Under the pieces are notes generated by a model. It was not told the DNA's origin, ran no database searches, and was given only the letters and a program-made list of their open reading frames with translations. The position numbers and the translations under genes were made by a program. Shown here in pieces: positions 27,279 to 36,284 of a stretch of DNA of 52,645 nucleotides; position 1 is the first letter of the stretch, and the number at the start of each line of letters is the position of its first letter. The DNA lies in NCBI GenBank assembly GCA_900316905.1, contig ONET01000007.1:1-52645 (forward strand), read 5' to 3'. Source of the stretch: an uncultured Treponema sp. (GTDB lineage Bacteria; Spirochaetota; Spirochaetia; Treponematales; Treponemataceae).

Positions 27279-28882
27279 AAAAGATTGTCGCGGCCGTCGC
27301 GGCCCTTTGCGCCTTGGCGCTTTTTTCTTGCAGCAATTCTTCGGGCTCGCCCGCAGTTCCGCCGCAAGTCAAGACAAGCGACTGGCTCTTTTTGTTTTAC
27401 TTTGACGCGGACGACAGCAGCATAAACGACGACTTGTACAAAAACATTCGCGACATCGAATGCGCCTTTGCCAAAACGCGCAACGCGGACGGAAGCCCCA
27501 AAGCCGGCTATCCGTCGGTGACCGCGCTTGTCCTTTGGGACGGAATCAGCGAAGAAAAAAAAGGCGATCAAAAATACATTCACCCCGACGGCGCCTTGTA
27601 CGAAATCGGCGCCGACTACAGCCTTAGCTACGTTCCCCAAAGCGGAAACGAATACGGCGCAGGTTTTGTAACGCTTGGCGACGAATTTTCAGTCGGCCCT
27701 AACACAAAGGACTTGACCGCTCAGGCGCGCGACTGGCTTCCTAAAGAGCCCACTATGTCCGACCCGGCCACTTTGACAAACTTTTTAAAGTGGGCAAAGG
27801 CCCGCTATTCGGCGTCCAACGTCGTCGTGTGCCTGCAAGACCACGGCGCCGGAACCCACAAGGAAACCTACACGGATTCTAACGCCTCCATGATTTCCGC
27901 CTCTTTGTGCTCCGACGCGAGCGACGACACAAAGAGGCTTTTGACTTGCAAAAACATAACGGACGCGCTTTCTGCCGCGGGCTACACTGGCGCCGACAAG
28001 CCAAAGATTTTGTGGAACGACCTTTGCCTTCAGGGCACGGCCGAGATTTTGTGGAACTACAAGGGATGCGCCGACTACTATTGCGCTTCGGCCAACGTAA
28101 GCTGCATGCCGGACTACTACGGAGTTTTCACCAACATAAAAAGCGGAATGACCGCGCTTGACGTTGGAAAGGTCATCGTAAGCGCCTACATGCATCGTTA
28201 TTACAAAGAGCCGATTGACCAGCCCGCCGACGCGGAATCGGCTAAAAATTCCAGGTCAAGCGGCTGCTCTGTCTACACTTCCTCTTTTATGAGCTTGGAC
28301 ATGCAAAAGGCTTTGGCTCTAAAGGCAGGAGTGGACAAGCTTTCCGACGAATTGCTAAAAGTTAAAGAAAGCGACTCCAATCTTTTTTATTCGATTTTTT
28401 TAAATTACATGGCGCAGGATGTAAGCAGCCTTGAAAACTGCAAGGGCCTTGCCTATTGCGGAACCTTCGCATGGCTTAACGATTTGGGCTGGCTTTGCGT
28501 CGACATCGCCAACGACAGTGGTTTGCCCGACGGCGCCAAAAAAAGCGCCCTCTCTCTCTTTGAATTATTGAAGAACGGCGACGACAAGTTGATAATATAC
28601 TCTTGGGGCGGCCGTCGCGTTTTAAAGAACGCCCCGGACGGCTACTCGTGGGGCGACATATCTTCGAAGCAATTGTATCTTACCGGAAACAAAGATTTTA
28701 TTTCCCAGAAAACTGTCGAGACCGATGAGAACGCTTGCGCTTACGGCCTTTCGATTGTGGGAAGCAATTGGACCAACGCCACTGAACAAAACAATCCGAT
28801 TTTTCATTATGTCGATTGGACCGGCTTTTCAGAAAGCTGGGGCAAGGTCATAAAGGCGTGGTGGGATCTTTACAAGAGCTGA
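27275..28882 (+). CDS. C11 (clostripain-like) cysteine peptidase lipoprotein
   Basis: 535 residues. A lipobox (ALALFSC) anchors it to the envelope. The C11/clostripain fold is read from LFLFYFDADDSSINDD, VVCLQDHGAGTH (catalytic His190) and ILWNDLCLQGTAEILWNY (catalytic Cys251), followed by ASANVSCMPDYYG. Related enzymes cut after Arg or Lys and often self-process. It is the last gene of the S41-Sel1-C11 set. A new promoter (28901-28929) follows for lysA. Confidence 0.86.
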   Translation: MKKIVAAVAALCALALFSCSNSSGSPAVPPQVKTSDWLFLFYFDADDSSINDDLYKNIRDIECAFAKTRNADGSPKAGYPSVTALVLWDGISEEKKGDQKYIHPDGALYEIGADYSLSYVPQSGNEYGAGFVTLGDEFSVGPNTKDLTAQARDWLPKEPTMSDPATLTNFLKWAKARYSASNVVVCLQDHGAGTHKETYTDSNASMISASLCSDASDDTKRLLTCKNITDALSAAGYTGADKPKILWNDLCLQGTAEILWNYKGCADYYCASANVSCMPDYYGVFTNIKSGMTALDVGKVIVSAYMHRYYKEPIDQPADAESAKNSRSSGCSVYTSSFMSLDMQKALALKAGVDKLSDELLKVKESDSNLFYSIFLNYMAQDVSSLENCKGLAYCGTFAWLNDLGWLCVDIANDSGLPDGAKKSALSLFELLKNGDDKLIIYSWGGRRVLKNAPDGYSWGDISSKQLYLTGNKDFISQKTVETDENACAYGLSIVGSNWTNATEQNNPIFHYVDWTGFSESWGKVIKAWWDLYKS

Positions 28883-28900
28883 TTGACGTACTGCGGCTCA

Positions 28901-28929
28901 TTTACAAAGCGCGCTCATTTTGATAGAAT
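28901..28929 (+). promoter_or_regulatory. lysA promoter
   Basis: -35 TTTACA (28901-28906), a 17-nt spacer and -10 TAGAAT (28924-28929). It predicts a leader of about 120 nt before the lysA ATG at 29059. Confidence 0.6.
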
Positions 28930-28993
28930 ATCCTAGCGGCGATAAAATTGCTTGCAAGCCTAAAAAAGTTGACGCGCCGCATAAGCCGCAACA

Positions 28994-29042
28994 ACCGCGC
29001 TCGCGACCAAACTCGCGTGGTCAGCGGTGTTTTTGGCTTTTT
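28994..29042 (+). terminator. Terminator-like hairpin in the lysA leader (possible attenuator)
   Basis: ACCGC...GACCA pairs with TGGTC-A-GCGGT (28994-29028). GTTTTTGGCTTTTT follows directly. It lies between the promoter and the GGAGG site of lysA, so read-through would decide expression. The leader is too short for a canonical lysine riboswitch and I see no known aptamer. Confidence 0.45.
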
Positions 29043-29058
29043 ATGGAGGCATTTAAAA

Positions 29059-30324
29059 ATGAGCGACAACTTTCCTTTGAGCCACGAGCGGCTTTTGGAG
29101 CTGGCGAAAAAATTCCCCACGCCCTTTTACCTTTACGACGAAAAGGCCATCCGCGACAATATGGCGGACTTCACCAAAGCCTTTTCGATTTTCCCAAAAT
29201 TCACCGAGCACTTTGCGGTAAAAGCCATGCCCAATCCCTACATGCTAAAAGTTTTGGCGGAATGCGGTTGCGGCGGCGACTGTTCAAGCTTGCCCGAGCT
29301 TATGCTTTGCCAGATGAGCGGAATCACGGGCGAGCGCGTGATTTTCACCAGTAACGAAACTCCGGCCGAAGAATTCCAGCTTGCATACAAACAGGGAAAC
29401 ATCATAAACCTTGACGACATCACCCACATAGAATTTTTGCGCGACGCCTTGGACGGAAAATTCCCGGAGCTGATTTGCTTCCGCTACAACCCCGGCCCGC
29501 TAAAGGAAGGCAACGCGATTATCGGAAAGCCCGAGGAAGCCAAGTACGGCTTGACCCGCGAGCAGATTTTTGAGGCCTACAATAAGTCGCGCGACTTTGG
29601 CGCCAAGCGCTTTGGCCTCCACACGATGGTCGCCTCAAACGAACTTAATCCCGATTACTTTGCCGACACCGCCAAAATGCTTTTTGAGCTTGCGGTGGAA
29701 TTTAAGGAAAAGCTTGGAATCAAAATCGAATTCCTTGACTTGGGCGGCGGAATCGGAATCCCTTACAAGCCCGGCCAAAAGAAAGTGGACTTGTTCGAGG
29801 TGGCCAAAAAAATCCGCGCTCTCTACGACAGCATGATCGTTCCCGCGGGCCTTGACGGCTTGGAAATCAAGTGGGAATGCGGCCGCCCGATAACCGGCCC
29901 TTACGGCTGGCTTGTCACAAAGGCGATTCACAAAAAGGACACTTACAGAAAATACATCGGCGTTGACGCTTGCATGGCCGACCTTATGCGGCCCGGCATG
30001 TACGGCGCCTACCACGAGGTCACGGTCAGCGGAAAAGAGGCCGCGCCCAAAACGGAAGTCTATGACGTTGTCGGAAGCCTTTGCGAAAACTGCGACAAGT
30101 TCGCGGTCCAACGCCCGCTTCCAAAAATTCAAAACGGCGACCTTGTCATCATTCACGACGCGGGCGCGCACGGAAGGGCGATGGGCTTTAACTACAACGG
30201 AAAGCTCCGCGCCGGCGAAATCCTCATGCGATGCGACGGTTCATTTAAGGAAATCCGCCGCCGCGAAACTGTCCAAGACCTTTTTGCCACGCTCGACCTT
30301 GATGGAGTGAAGGACTTTAAATGA
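29059..30324 (+). CDS. lysA: Diaminopimelate decarboxylase family (PLP fold type III)
   Basis: 421 residues. It converts meso-diaminopimelate to lysine. PLP-binding Lys55 is in HFAVKAMPNP. Family motifs are CGCGGDCSSLPEL, EFLDLGGGIGIPY, MADLMRPGMYGAYHEV, GSLCENCDKF (substrate Cys/Glu) and IHDAGAHGRAMGFNYNG. The frame is open back to 28948, but GGAGG 8-9 nt before the ATG at 29059 and the upstream promoter favour this start. A close relative acting on another basic amino acid cannot be excluded. The stop overlaps the next ATG. Confidence 0.9.
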   Translation: MSDNFPLSHERLLELAKKFPTPFYLYDEKAIRDNMADFTKAFSIFPKFTEHFAVKAMPNPYMLKVLAECGCGGDCSSLPELMLCQMSGITGERVIFTSNETPAEEFQLAYKQGNIINLDDITHIEFLRDALDGKFPELICFRYNPGPLKEGNAIIGKPEEAKYGLTREQIFEAYNKSRDFGAKRFGLHTMVASNELNPDYFADTAKMLFELAVEFKEKLGIKIEFLDLGGGIGIPYKPGQKKVDLFEVAKKIRALYDSMIVPAGLDGLEIKWECGRPITGPYGWLVTKAIHKKDTYRKYIGVDACMADLMRPGMYGAYHEVTVSGKEAAPKTEVYDVVGSLCENCDKFAVQRPLPKIQNGDLVIIHDAGAHGRAMGFNYNGKLRAGEILMRCDGSFKEIRRRETVQDLFATLDLDGVKDFK

Positions 30325-31301
30325 GCGGCTCTAACGGCGAACGCGGCGGGGCGGGCGAAGCGCGCGCGAACGAGACCGCGGCGGCGGAAGCTGGCGCTGT
30401 CTTTCGCGCTAACGGCGCTTTCTTTAAAGGCGCGGCCTGCCTTGTCTTTTCGGCCTTCAACTTCGCCCTAATGGCCGCTCTCGCGCATTTGGCAGGCGAC
30501 ATTCCCTTTACAGAAAAGGCTTTTTTTAGGAACATCGTCGCGGTCTTTGTGACGCTCTTTGTCTTGCTAAAGGGAAGAGCCAAGAACAAAAGTCAGGGCC
30601 AAGAGCGCGGCCCCTTGCTTCCAAAAGGCGCCTTAAAATTTTTGATTTTGCGCGGCCTTTGCGGTTCCGCCGGAATCTTTGGAAACTTTTACGCCTTGGA
30701 CAGAATACCGATCGCCGACGCCGCGATTTTAAACAAGATGTCGCCTTTTTTCGCTGTGGTCTTCAGCCTCTTTTTGCTTGGAGAAAAAATCGCGCCCCTT
30801 CCTCTTGTCGCGACAATCGGAGCCTTTTGCGGCGCGCTTTTTGTGATAAAGCCCGGCGCGTCGGCGCTTCATTCGCTTCCGGCCTTGGCTGGCTTTTTGG
30901 GCGGAATGGGCGCGGGCTTTGCCTACGCTTGCGTGCGAAAGCTTGGAACGCTAAAGGTAAAGGGCGCCTTGGTCATAGCCTTTTTTTCCTGCTTTTCCTG
31001 CGCGCTTTGCCTGCCCTTCATGCTTTTGAATTTTACCGCGCCCTCCGCGACGCAGCTTTTGTGTTTGGTGGGGGCGGGAATCGCGGGCTGTCTTGGACAG
31101 TTCGGCATAACATACGCCTACTTTTTCGCGCCCGCGCGCGACATTTCTATTTTTGACTATTCGCAAATTATTTTCTCGTCGCTTCTGGGCTTGTTGTTGT
31201 TCAATCAAATCCCGGACGCGCTAAGTTGGATTGGCTACGCGGTCATCATTTGCATGGCGGCGGTCGTGTTTGTTTACAATAGGAGACAATATGAAAAATA
31301 A
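30321..31301 (+). CDS. EamA/DMT-superfamily transporter
   Basis: 326 residues with a hydrophilic Ala/Glu/Arg-rich start of about 30 residues and then about ten transmembrane helices in two EamA halves: GLCGSAGIFGNFYALDRIP with DAAILNKMSPFFAVVFSL in the first, GIAGCLGQFGITYAYFFAPA in the second. Members export metabolites or amino acids. The ATGA overlap with lysA suggests joint expression. A role in lysine or diamino-acid efflux is only a guess. Confidence 0.88.
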   Translation: MSGSNGERGGAGEARANETAAAEAGAVFRANGAFFKGAACLVFSAFNFALMAALAHLAGDIPFTEKAFFRNIVAVFVTLFVLLKGRAKNKSQGQERGPLLPKGALKFLILRGLCGSAGIFGNFYALDRIPIADAAILNKMSPFFAVVFSLFLLGEKIAPLPLVATIGAFCGALFVIKPGASALHSLPALAGFLGGMGAGFAYACVRKLGTLKVKGALVIAFFSCFSCALCLPFMLLNFTAPSATQLLCLVGAGIAGCLGQFGITYAYFFAPARDISIFDYSQIIFSSLLGLLLFNQIPDALSWIGYAVIICMAAVVFVYNRRQYEK

Positions 31302-32772
31302 AATCATTTTCGCGGCGCTTTTTGCGTTTGCTTTCGCGTCGCTCTTTGCGTCTTGCAAAAAATCCGCGTCGCTTTACCCGGAATATTTTGCGCTTTCAAA
31401 CGGCCTTAGCGTCTTTGTCCGCGAAGACCACAAGGTTCCGCTTGCTTACATAGAAATCGCCGTGCGCGCGGGCGGCGTGACCCAGAGGCGCGACAACACG
31501 GGAATCTTCCACCTTTACGAGCACATGATGTTCAAAGGGAACTCGATGTGCAAGGATTCCGCCGCCTTCCAAAAAACGCTTTCCGAGCTTGGCGTGGACG
31601 ACTGGAACGGAACGACGGGCGAGCATTGCGTGAATTATTTTTTCACGATTCCGTCGGAAGACTTGCGCAAGGGAATGGAATTTTGGTCGGCGGCGATTCG
31701 CGAGCCCCTTTTGGACGAGGCGGAATTTGAGGCCGAAAAAAAAGTCGTCATTTCCGAAATCCAAGCGGAATACAATTCGCCGGGAACTATTTTGGCCGCC
31801 TTCTTTACCAAGACCTTTTTCCCCAACGCTCCCTGGCAACTGGATTCCGCCGGCGAGGTCGCCACAGTTCAGTCCGCCAAACTTGACGAGCTAAAGTCGA
31901 TAAAAGAAAAATACTACGTTCCCAACAACGCCGCGCTTTTTATAGGCGGAGATGTTGACGCAAAAGAAGTCCGCCGTTTGGCCCAAGAAATTTTCGGCGA
32001 TTGGGAGAAGGGCTCCTTTGACTTTGACAGCGAATGCGCCCTTCAAACGCAAGAGCCGTTTGACCAAACAAAATTTTTTGTCATGCCCAACGAGGAAGTT
32101 TCTCCGCAAATCGCGCAAACGATGATTTATTACCGAGGCCCCGACGCTGACTTTGACCGCGACTCCAGCTATCCCTTGGACTTGTTCACAAACTACATCA
32201 ACGGCCCCGACTCTTCGTTTATCCAAGAGATTTTGGCCGACCAAGACTTGCGCGTCATTTCGCAGGACTACGCCGGCGGCGGCTATTCCACAAGGCGCAG
32301 GACTAGTTCCATAAATTTTTACGCGGTTATGCTGGAGCCGGAACGCTCGATTCCAACGCGCGCCAAAAACTTTTATTCGCTCGTGGCGGAAAAAATCATT
32401 CCCGATTATGTCAAGACAAAAAAAATTGTCGGAAAGAAAAAAATCAAGGAACTAAAAAAAATCCGCCGCGACGAGGCCTTGATAAAGTCCGAGCTGTTTG
32501 CGTCGATGCTGGGCGACGCGCGCTACTGGTGGACGGTTTGCGACAAGGACTATTATTACAATTACGCAAAGAACTTGGACAAGGCCGACGACGCCGGAAT
32601 CGCCGCCGCGCTCGACAAGTACCTGGTCGGAAAAAACGCCTTTGTGGTTGTCGTAGTGAATCCCGCCGTCTACAATAATTTAAAGGCGGAATTTGACGCG
32701 CAGGGCTTTGAGGAAGTAAAAAAAGAGAACGCCTTTTGGTTCAATAGCGGCAATGAAAGCGGCAAGGAGTGA
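31291..32772 (+). CDS. M16 zinc peptidase lipoprotein (active subunit)
   Basis: 493 residues from the ATG at 31291, which has AGGAG just upstream and overlaps the transporter stop by 11 nt. The signal peptide ends in the lipobox LFASC. The inverted zinc motif HxxEH is intact as FHLYEHMMFKG (residues 74-78), with the downstream ligand in FEAEKKVVISEIQ. Members degrade peptides in the periplasm. Paired with the next gene, which lacks the motif, it forms the usual active/inactive M16 heterodimer arrangement. Confidence 0.93.
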   Translation: MKNKIIFAALFAFAFASLFASCKKSASLYPEYFALSNGLSVFVREDHKVPLAYIEIAVRAGGVTQRRDNTGIFHLYEHMMFKGNSMCKDSAAFQKTLSELGVDDWNGTTGEHCVNYFFTIPSEDLRKGMEFWSAAIREPLLDEAEFEAEKKVVISEIQAEYNSPGTILAAFFTKTFFPNAPWQLDSAGEVATVQSAKLDELKSIKEKYYVPNNAALFIGGDVDAKEVRRLAQEIFGDWEKGSFDFDSECALQTQEPFDQTKFFVMPNEEVSPQIAQTMIYYRGPDADFDRDSSYPLDLFTNYINGPDSSFIQEILADQDLRVISQDYAGGGYSTRRRTSSINFYAVMLEPERSIPTRAKNFYSLVAEKIIPDYVKTKKIVGKKKIKELKKIRRDEALIKSELFASMLGDARYWWTVCDKDYYYNYAKNLDKADDAGIAAALDKYLVGKNAFVVVVVNPAVYNNLKAEFDAQGFEEVKKENAFWFNSGNESGKE

Positions 32773-32774
32773 AT

Positions 32775-34118
32775 ATGAAAAATGTAAATCGCGCGGCCTT
32801 TTTAGGCTTTAGAAAAATCGCGCGCGTAATTTCAAGCGCGGTTTTTTTGGCTTGCTTGTCGCTCGCGCTTGTTTCTTGCGGCGCGGAAAAAGTCGGAGCG
32901 GACGCGCTTGCGTTCAAGTTGAAGAACGGAATTCCTGTTTACTACAAGAGCGTCGATTCCACAAAAATCGCGTCCGTCATAATTTGCGTCCGCGGCGGAA
33001 GCATGACTTACGGCCGCGAGTTTTCCGGCGTGGAAGACTTGCTCTTTAACCTTATGAGCCGCGGCGGAAGCGAACATTCCTACGACGACTTGCGCCGCCT
33101 TTCCCACGAAAAGCAAATTTCAATCGGCCACTCGGCCCAATACTGCGGCGCCTATCTTTCTCTTTCGTGCCTGTCGTCTTACTTGGACCAGGGCTTGGAC
33201 GCTCTCTTGGACTGCTTTTTGCGCCCGTCTTTTGACGCGGAACAATACAATATTATGATGACCGAATGCGACCAAGGCCTTCAGAGCATGCAAAACGACC
33301 CGCAAAGCCTTTTGTTCTACACGATGAACAAGGAAATTTACAAGGGCCATCCGCTTTCCGCCTCAGTCGCCGTCTTGCCTGAGTCGCGGGAAAACCTTAC
33401 GCGGGCTAACCTAAAGGAGCGCTACAATAAAATTCTTGACGCGAAAAGAATTTTCGTCGTGGCCGCCGGCGACGTAAAACTTTCAAAGCTCCGCCGCGTT
33501 CTTGAAAAGTCTTTGGGAACTGTGGCCGCCTTGGAAGCGGATTTTGAAGAGCCGCAAATTCCGCCGCTAGAAATCAAAGGCCCAAAAGTTTCTCTAAAAA
33601 GCCCGGCGCTTGCAAAGGGGAGCGGCCACATCGCGATTGCGTTCGCGATTCCTGGCGCCTCTTCGCCAGACCTTCCGGCGGCCAGAATCGCGGCCCTTAT
33701 GTACAACGAGCCGCTTTTTAACATAATCAGGACAAAATACGGAGCCTGCTACACGCCGTCGGTTTCGGGCGGCTTTTCCCCCGCGCCGTACGGAACGATT
33801 TTCCTTTACAGGGTCAGCGACATGAAAAACGCGGCTTCATACATTCCCGAAGCGGAAAAAGAATTCTTGTCAGGCGACATCGACGGAAAGTTGGGCGGCT
33901 TTATAAAAAAGTACCTTTCGTCCGTCTATCAAAACCAAATGACTTGCGCCTCAATCGCCGCCCGATCGGCCAACGCGCTCCTTTCTTTTGGCGACATCGA
34001 CGGCTTTGACAAAATTGCCGACGCCGCCAAAAAGACGACGTCCGCCGACATCCGCCGCGTGTTCAAAAAATACTGGCAGGACGGCTCCAGGCGCGTCTTT
34101 GAGATTGAAGGAGAATAG
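32775..34118 (+). CDS. M16 peptidase-like lipoprotein (inactive partner)
   Basis: 447 residues. The start is the ATG at 32775, with AAGGAG 5 nt upstream; a GTG at 32769 overlaps the previous stop. The lipobox is LALVSC. The fold is M16-like (LKNGIPVYYKSV, ICVRGGSMTYG), but the position of HxxEH reads GVEDLLFNLMSRG, so zinc is not bound. The partner role is inferred from family practice. It is the last native gene before the AT-rich restriction island. Confidence 0.9.
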   Translation: MKNVNRAAFLGFRKIARVISSAVFLACLSLALVSCGAEKVGADALAFKLKNGIPVYYKSVDSTKIASVIICVRGGSMTYGREFSGVEDLLFNLMSRGGSEHSYDDLRRLSHEKQISIGHSAQYCGAYLSLSCLSSYLDQGLDALLDCFLRPSFDAEQYNIMMTECDQGLQSMQNDPQSLLFYTMNKEIYKGHPLSASVAVLPESRENLTRANLKERYNKILDAKRIFVVAAGDVKLSKLRRVLEKSLGTVAALEADFEEPQIPPLEIKGPKVSLKSPALAKGSGHIAIAFAIPGASSPDLPAARIAALMYNEPLFNIIRTKYGACYTPSVSGGFSPAPYGTIFLYRVSDMKNAASYIPEAEKEFLSGDIDGKLGGFIKKYLSSVYQNQMTCASIAARSANALLSFGDIDGFDKIADAAKKTTSADIRRVFKKYWQDGSRRVFEIEGE

Positions 34119-34177
34119 CGGCGGCATGGATTGCGGCGATGCAGAGGGGGGGGGCGTGCCCTTGCAATATCTTTTTT

Positions 34178-35779
34178 TTACATTTCTAGTTTTCCCAGCT
34201 GCTTTTTTATTTCTTTTTCCAGCTTATGCCCTTCTTCAAAGAAAGAATTAATATTTGACTTAAATCCATCCATCTTTTCTTTGAACTGTTCTGGAGTAAG
34301 CTCAACATATTCAATCTTAACTTCAAAATACTGACCGGCGCTAAAGCTACAATTCTTCTTTGCAAGGTCTTCATAAGAAACCAGAATACTAAAGTCGTCT
34401 ACTACTTCTGAATTGTTAAAGGTGTTTACAATCTTTTCAATTTCTTCTGGCTTAAGAACTGTTTTCTGATTTTTGCCGTCTTCCTTTACTTTTTCACCAA
34501 GCTTAGATGCATCCATCAGCATGACTTTGTCCGAAGTGTTTTCTTTGTCTATGAAGATGATGGAAACGTTTGTTCCTGTTGTTGCAAAGATATTTGAAGG
34601 CATGCTTACAACACCACGCAACCAGTGATTCTTTACACAAAGTTCTTCACGAATTGTCTTTTCGATTTTTGACTGAGCTGTAAGGAATCCTGTTGGAACT
34701 ACAATTGCGGCCTTTCCTCTTTCATTCAAAGATTTGATTATGTGCTGCATGAACATCAGATAGATGGCCATGCTGTCTTTCTTTGTTGCTGGGATATTTG
34801 GAACACCAGCCCAGAAACGTTTTGAATAGTTTTCGCTGGCAAGTGTATCTCGTGTTTCGCTAAAGTCAGTTTTAAAAGGCGGGTTGCTTACAATGTAATC
34901 AAAGTGTTCAATATCATTCTTTTCTTTATTCAGATGACGAGGTGTAACAAGAGTATCATCATGAACAATGTTCTGAAGTGAGTGAACAAGATTATTCAAA
35001 ATAAGATTCAAGCGCAAGAATTCATTTGATTTTTGCGAAATGTCTTGGCTGTAAATTGAACAATTTTTCTCGCCAATTTGATGCGCGAGGGCAAGAAGCA
35101 AAGTTCCTGAACCCGCCGCGGGGTCATATATTTTTACATTTTTTACTTTTTCTTTTACAAGAATGCGGGCAATGATTCTAGCGATTACATTGGGCGTGTA
35201 ATACTCGGCGTATTTGCCAAAGTCCTTGTTATAATCTTTTATGAGATATTCAAAAATCTGTGCGAAGAAATCATATTTTTGTTCAAAGACATCTTCAAAG
35301 CTAAAGTCAACAATCTTATCCATCATCGCTCGGCAGAACGAATCTTTTTTTTCTGATTCAATTACATACTGGCTAAGGTTTTCAAAAAGCTTGATTTTGT
35401 CCTGTGAACCAGCGCTTACGCTAAAGATTGATGCGTTATCTTCTGCAATAGATGTGATTGTTGAATCAAAAAGAGTGTGGAAATCTTTTTCATCTTTATG
35501 AGTGTACAGATTTGCGATAAGCTGATTTTTATTGAACTTGGCGACATTCGGACCAAGGCTGTAAAGCATAAGCTGGTAATCGTCTTTCTTTAGTTTTAGA
35601 AAATTTGGATTTTGTTTTTTAGCTTCGTAGAGAAATTTATCGTTTAGGAATTTATACAAAAATATTTGTGTGATGATTTTTGACTCGCTTGCGGCGTTGC
35701 CAAGACCGTAGTTTGCGCAAACGGTTTTGATGTCATCAATCATTTTTTTTGTATTTGTTGTAAGTTCTGCGGCGTTCAT
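34178..35779 (-). CDS. hsdM: Type I restriction-modification DNA methyltransferase subunit
   Basis: 533 residues. HsdM transfers a methyl group from S-adenosylmethionine to N6 of adenine, guided by HsdS. An N-terminal helical domain (MNAAELTTNTKKMIDD ...) precedes motif I DPAAGSGTLLLALA (219-) and the catalytic motif IV SNPPF (299-302). GGAG precedes the start, which is 1 nt from the stop of the upstream 167-residue gene. It is separated from hsdS by two extra genes and probably driven from the internal promoter at 37461-37433. The gene is AT-rich compared with the flanks. Confidence 0.97.
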   Translation of the reverse strand: MNAAELTTNTKKMIDDIKTVCANYGLGNAASESKIITQIFLYKFLNDKFLYEAKKQNPNFLKLKKDDYQLMLYSLGPNVAKFNKNQLIANLYTHKDEKDFHTLFDSTITSIAEDNASIFSVSAGSQDKIKLFENLSQYVIESEKKDSFCRAMMDKIVDFSFEDVFEQKYDFFAQIFEYLIKDYNKDFGKYAEYYTPNVIARIIARILVKEKVKNVKIYDPAAGSGTLLLALAHQIGEKNCSIYSQDISQKSNEFLRLNLILNNLVHSLQNIVHDDTLVTPRHLNKEKNDIEHFDYIVSNPPFKTDFSETRDTLASENYSKRFWAGVPNIPATKKDSMAIYLMFMQHIIKSLNERGKAAIVVPTGFLTAQSKIEKTIREELCVKNHWLRGVVSMPSNIFATTGTNVSIIFIDKENTSDKVMLMDASKLGEKVKEDGKNQKTVLKPEEIEKIVNTFNNSEVVDDFSILVSYEDLAKKNCSFSAGQYFEVKIEYVELTPEQFKEKMDGFKSNINSFFEEGHKLEKEIKKQLGKLEM

Positions 35780-35780
35780 T

Positions 35781-36284
35781 TTATTGTTTCTCCATTTTAT
35801 AGAAACGGTGATCTTTATCTAAAAACACTACATAGAAAACATCAGGTGAAAGCTCTTTGCCCTTAGCAGCTTCTTCAGAAACAAAGAATCCTACAAGCCT
35901 CATGGCGCTTTCCATTCTAAATCTTGCCCATCGAACTCCATCAGGAACATGGCGAGGGTATTCAAAATCTGTATTTCTAGGAAATTCTCCGTAGATTTCA
36001 AGAATCTTCAACCCGCCGGCGCCAGCTCTTTGACTGAGCCAATATGTCTTTGTTTCGCGGGAATAATCTCGCAATTTTTCCAGGAGTTCCTGTTTTTGTT
36101 TGTCAGTCCAGTCCTTAAAATCCTGGCCCGCTTCCTGACTGCCGTCAAAATACTTAAAGCTGAATGACAACTTCCCTTTGACATCAGCGATGTCAGAAAC
36201 AAAATCCTGCTGAGGAAGATTGGAGAGAAACTTTTCTTTTTTAGGATTACTCTTTTTTGTCGCCAATTTTTGGGAAGCCTCCAA
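35781..36284 (-). CDS. Unknown small protein, partner of the AAA ATPase
   Basis: 167 residues starting at a TTG; the start is uncertain, because GGAGG overlaps it and another TTG at 36266 could be used. It has a basic N-terminus, a segment KLSFSFKYFDGSQEAGQDF, a Trp/Leu-rich helix, RWARFRMESAMRLVGFFV and a C-terminal DVFYVVFLDKDHRFYKM. From memory, this F-Y-V-V-[FW]-L-D-x-x-H-x-x-Y ending recurs in uncharacterised small proteins near ATPases, but I cannot name a family. The gene overlaps the ATPase by 38 nt, so the two are translationally coupled. Confidence 0.7.
   Translation of the reverse strand: MEASQKLATKKSNPKKEKFLSNLPQQDFVSDIADVKGKLSFSFKYFDGSQEAGQDFKDWTDKQKQELLEKLRDYSRETKTYWLSQRAGAGGLKILEIYGEFPRNTDFEYPRHVPDGVRWARFRMESAMRLVGFFVSEEAAKGKELSPDVFYVVFLDKDHRFYKMEKQ

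Noticed and set aside
28948..29058. N-terminal extension of lysA from a TTG at 28948
   Set aside because: The extension lies just after a promoter and contains the leader hairpin, and GGAGG supports the ATG at 29059.
28936..29058. Canonical lysine riboswitch before lysA
   Set aside because: The leader is too short and the conserved multi-helix core is not visible.
34146..34154. Run of nine G as a phase-variation tract
   Set aside because: It lies between convergent gene ends, not in a coding region or promoter that it could switch.
35781..36284. Calling the ATPase partner RloB or a Toprim/AriB nuclease
   Set aside because: The expected acidic Toprim or RloB motifs are not visible in the sequence, so no family name is given.
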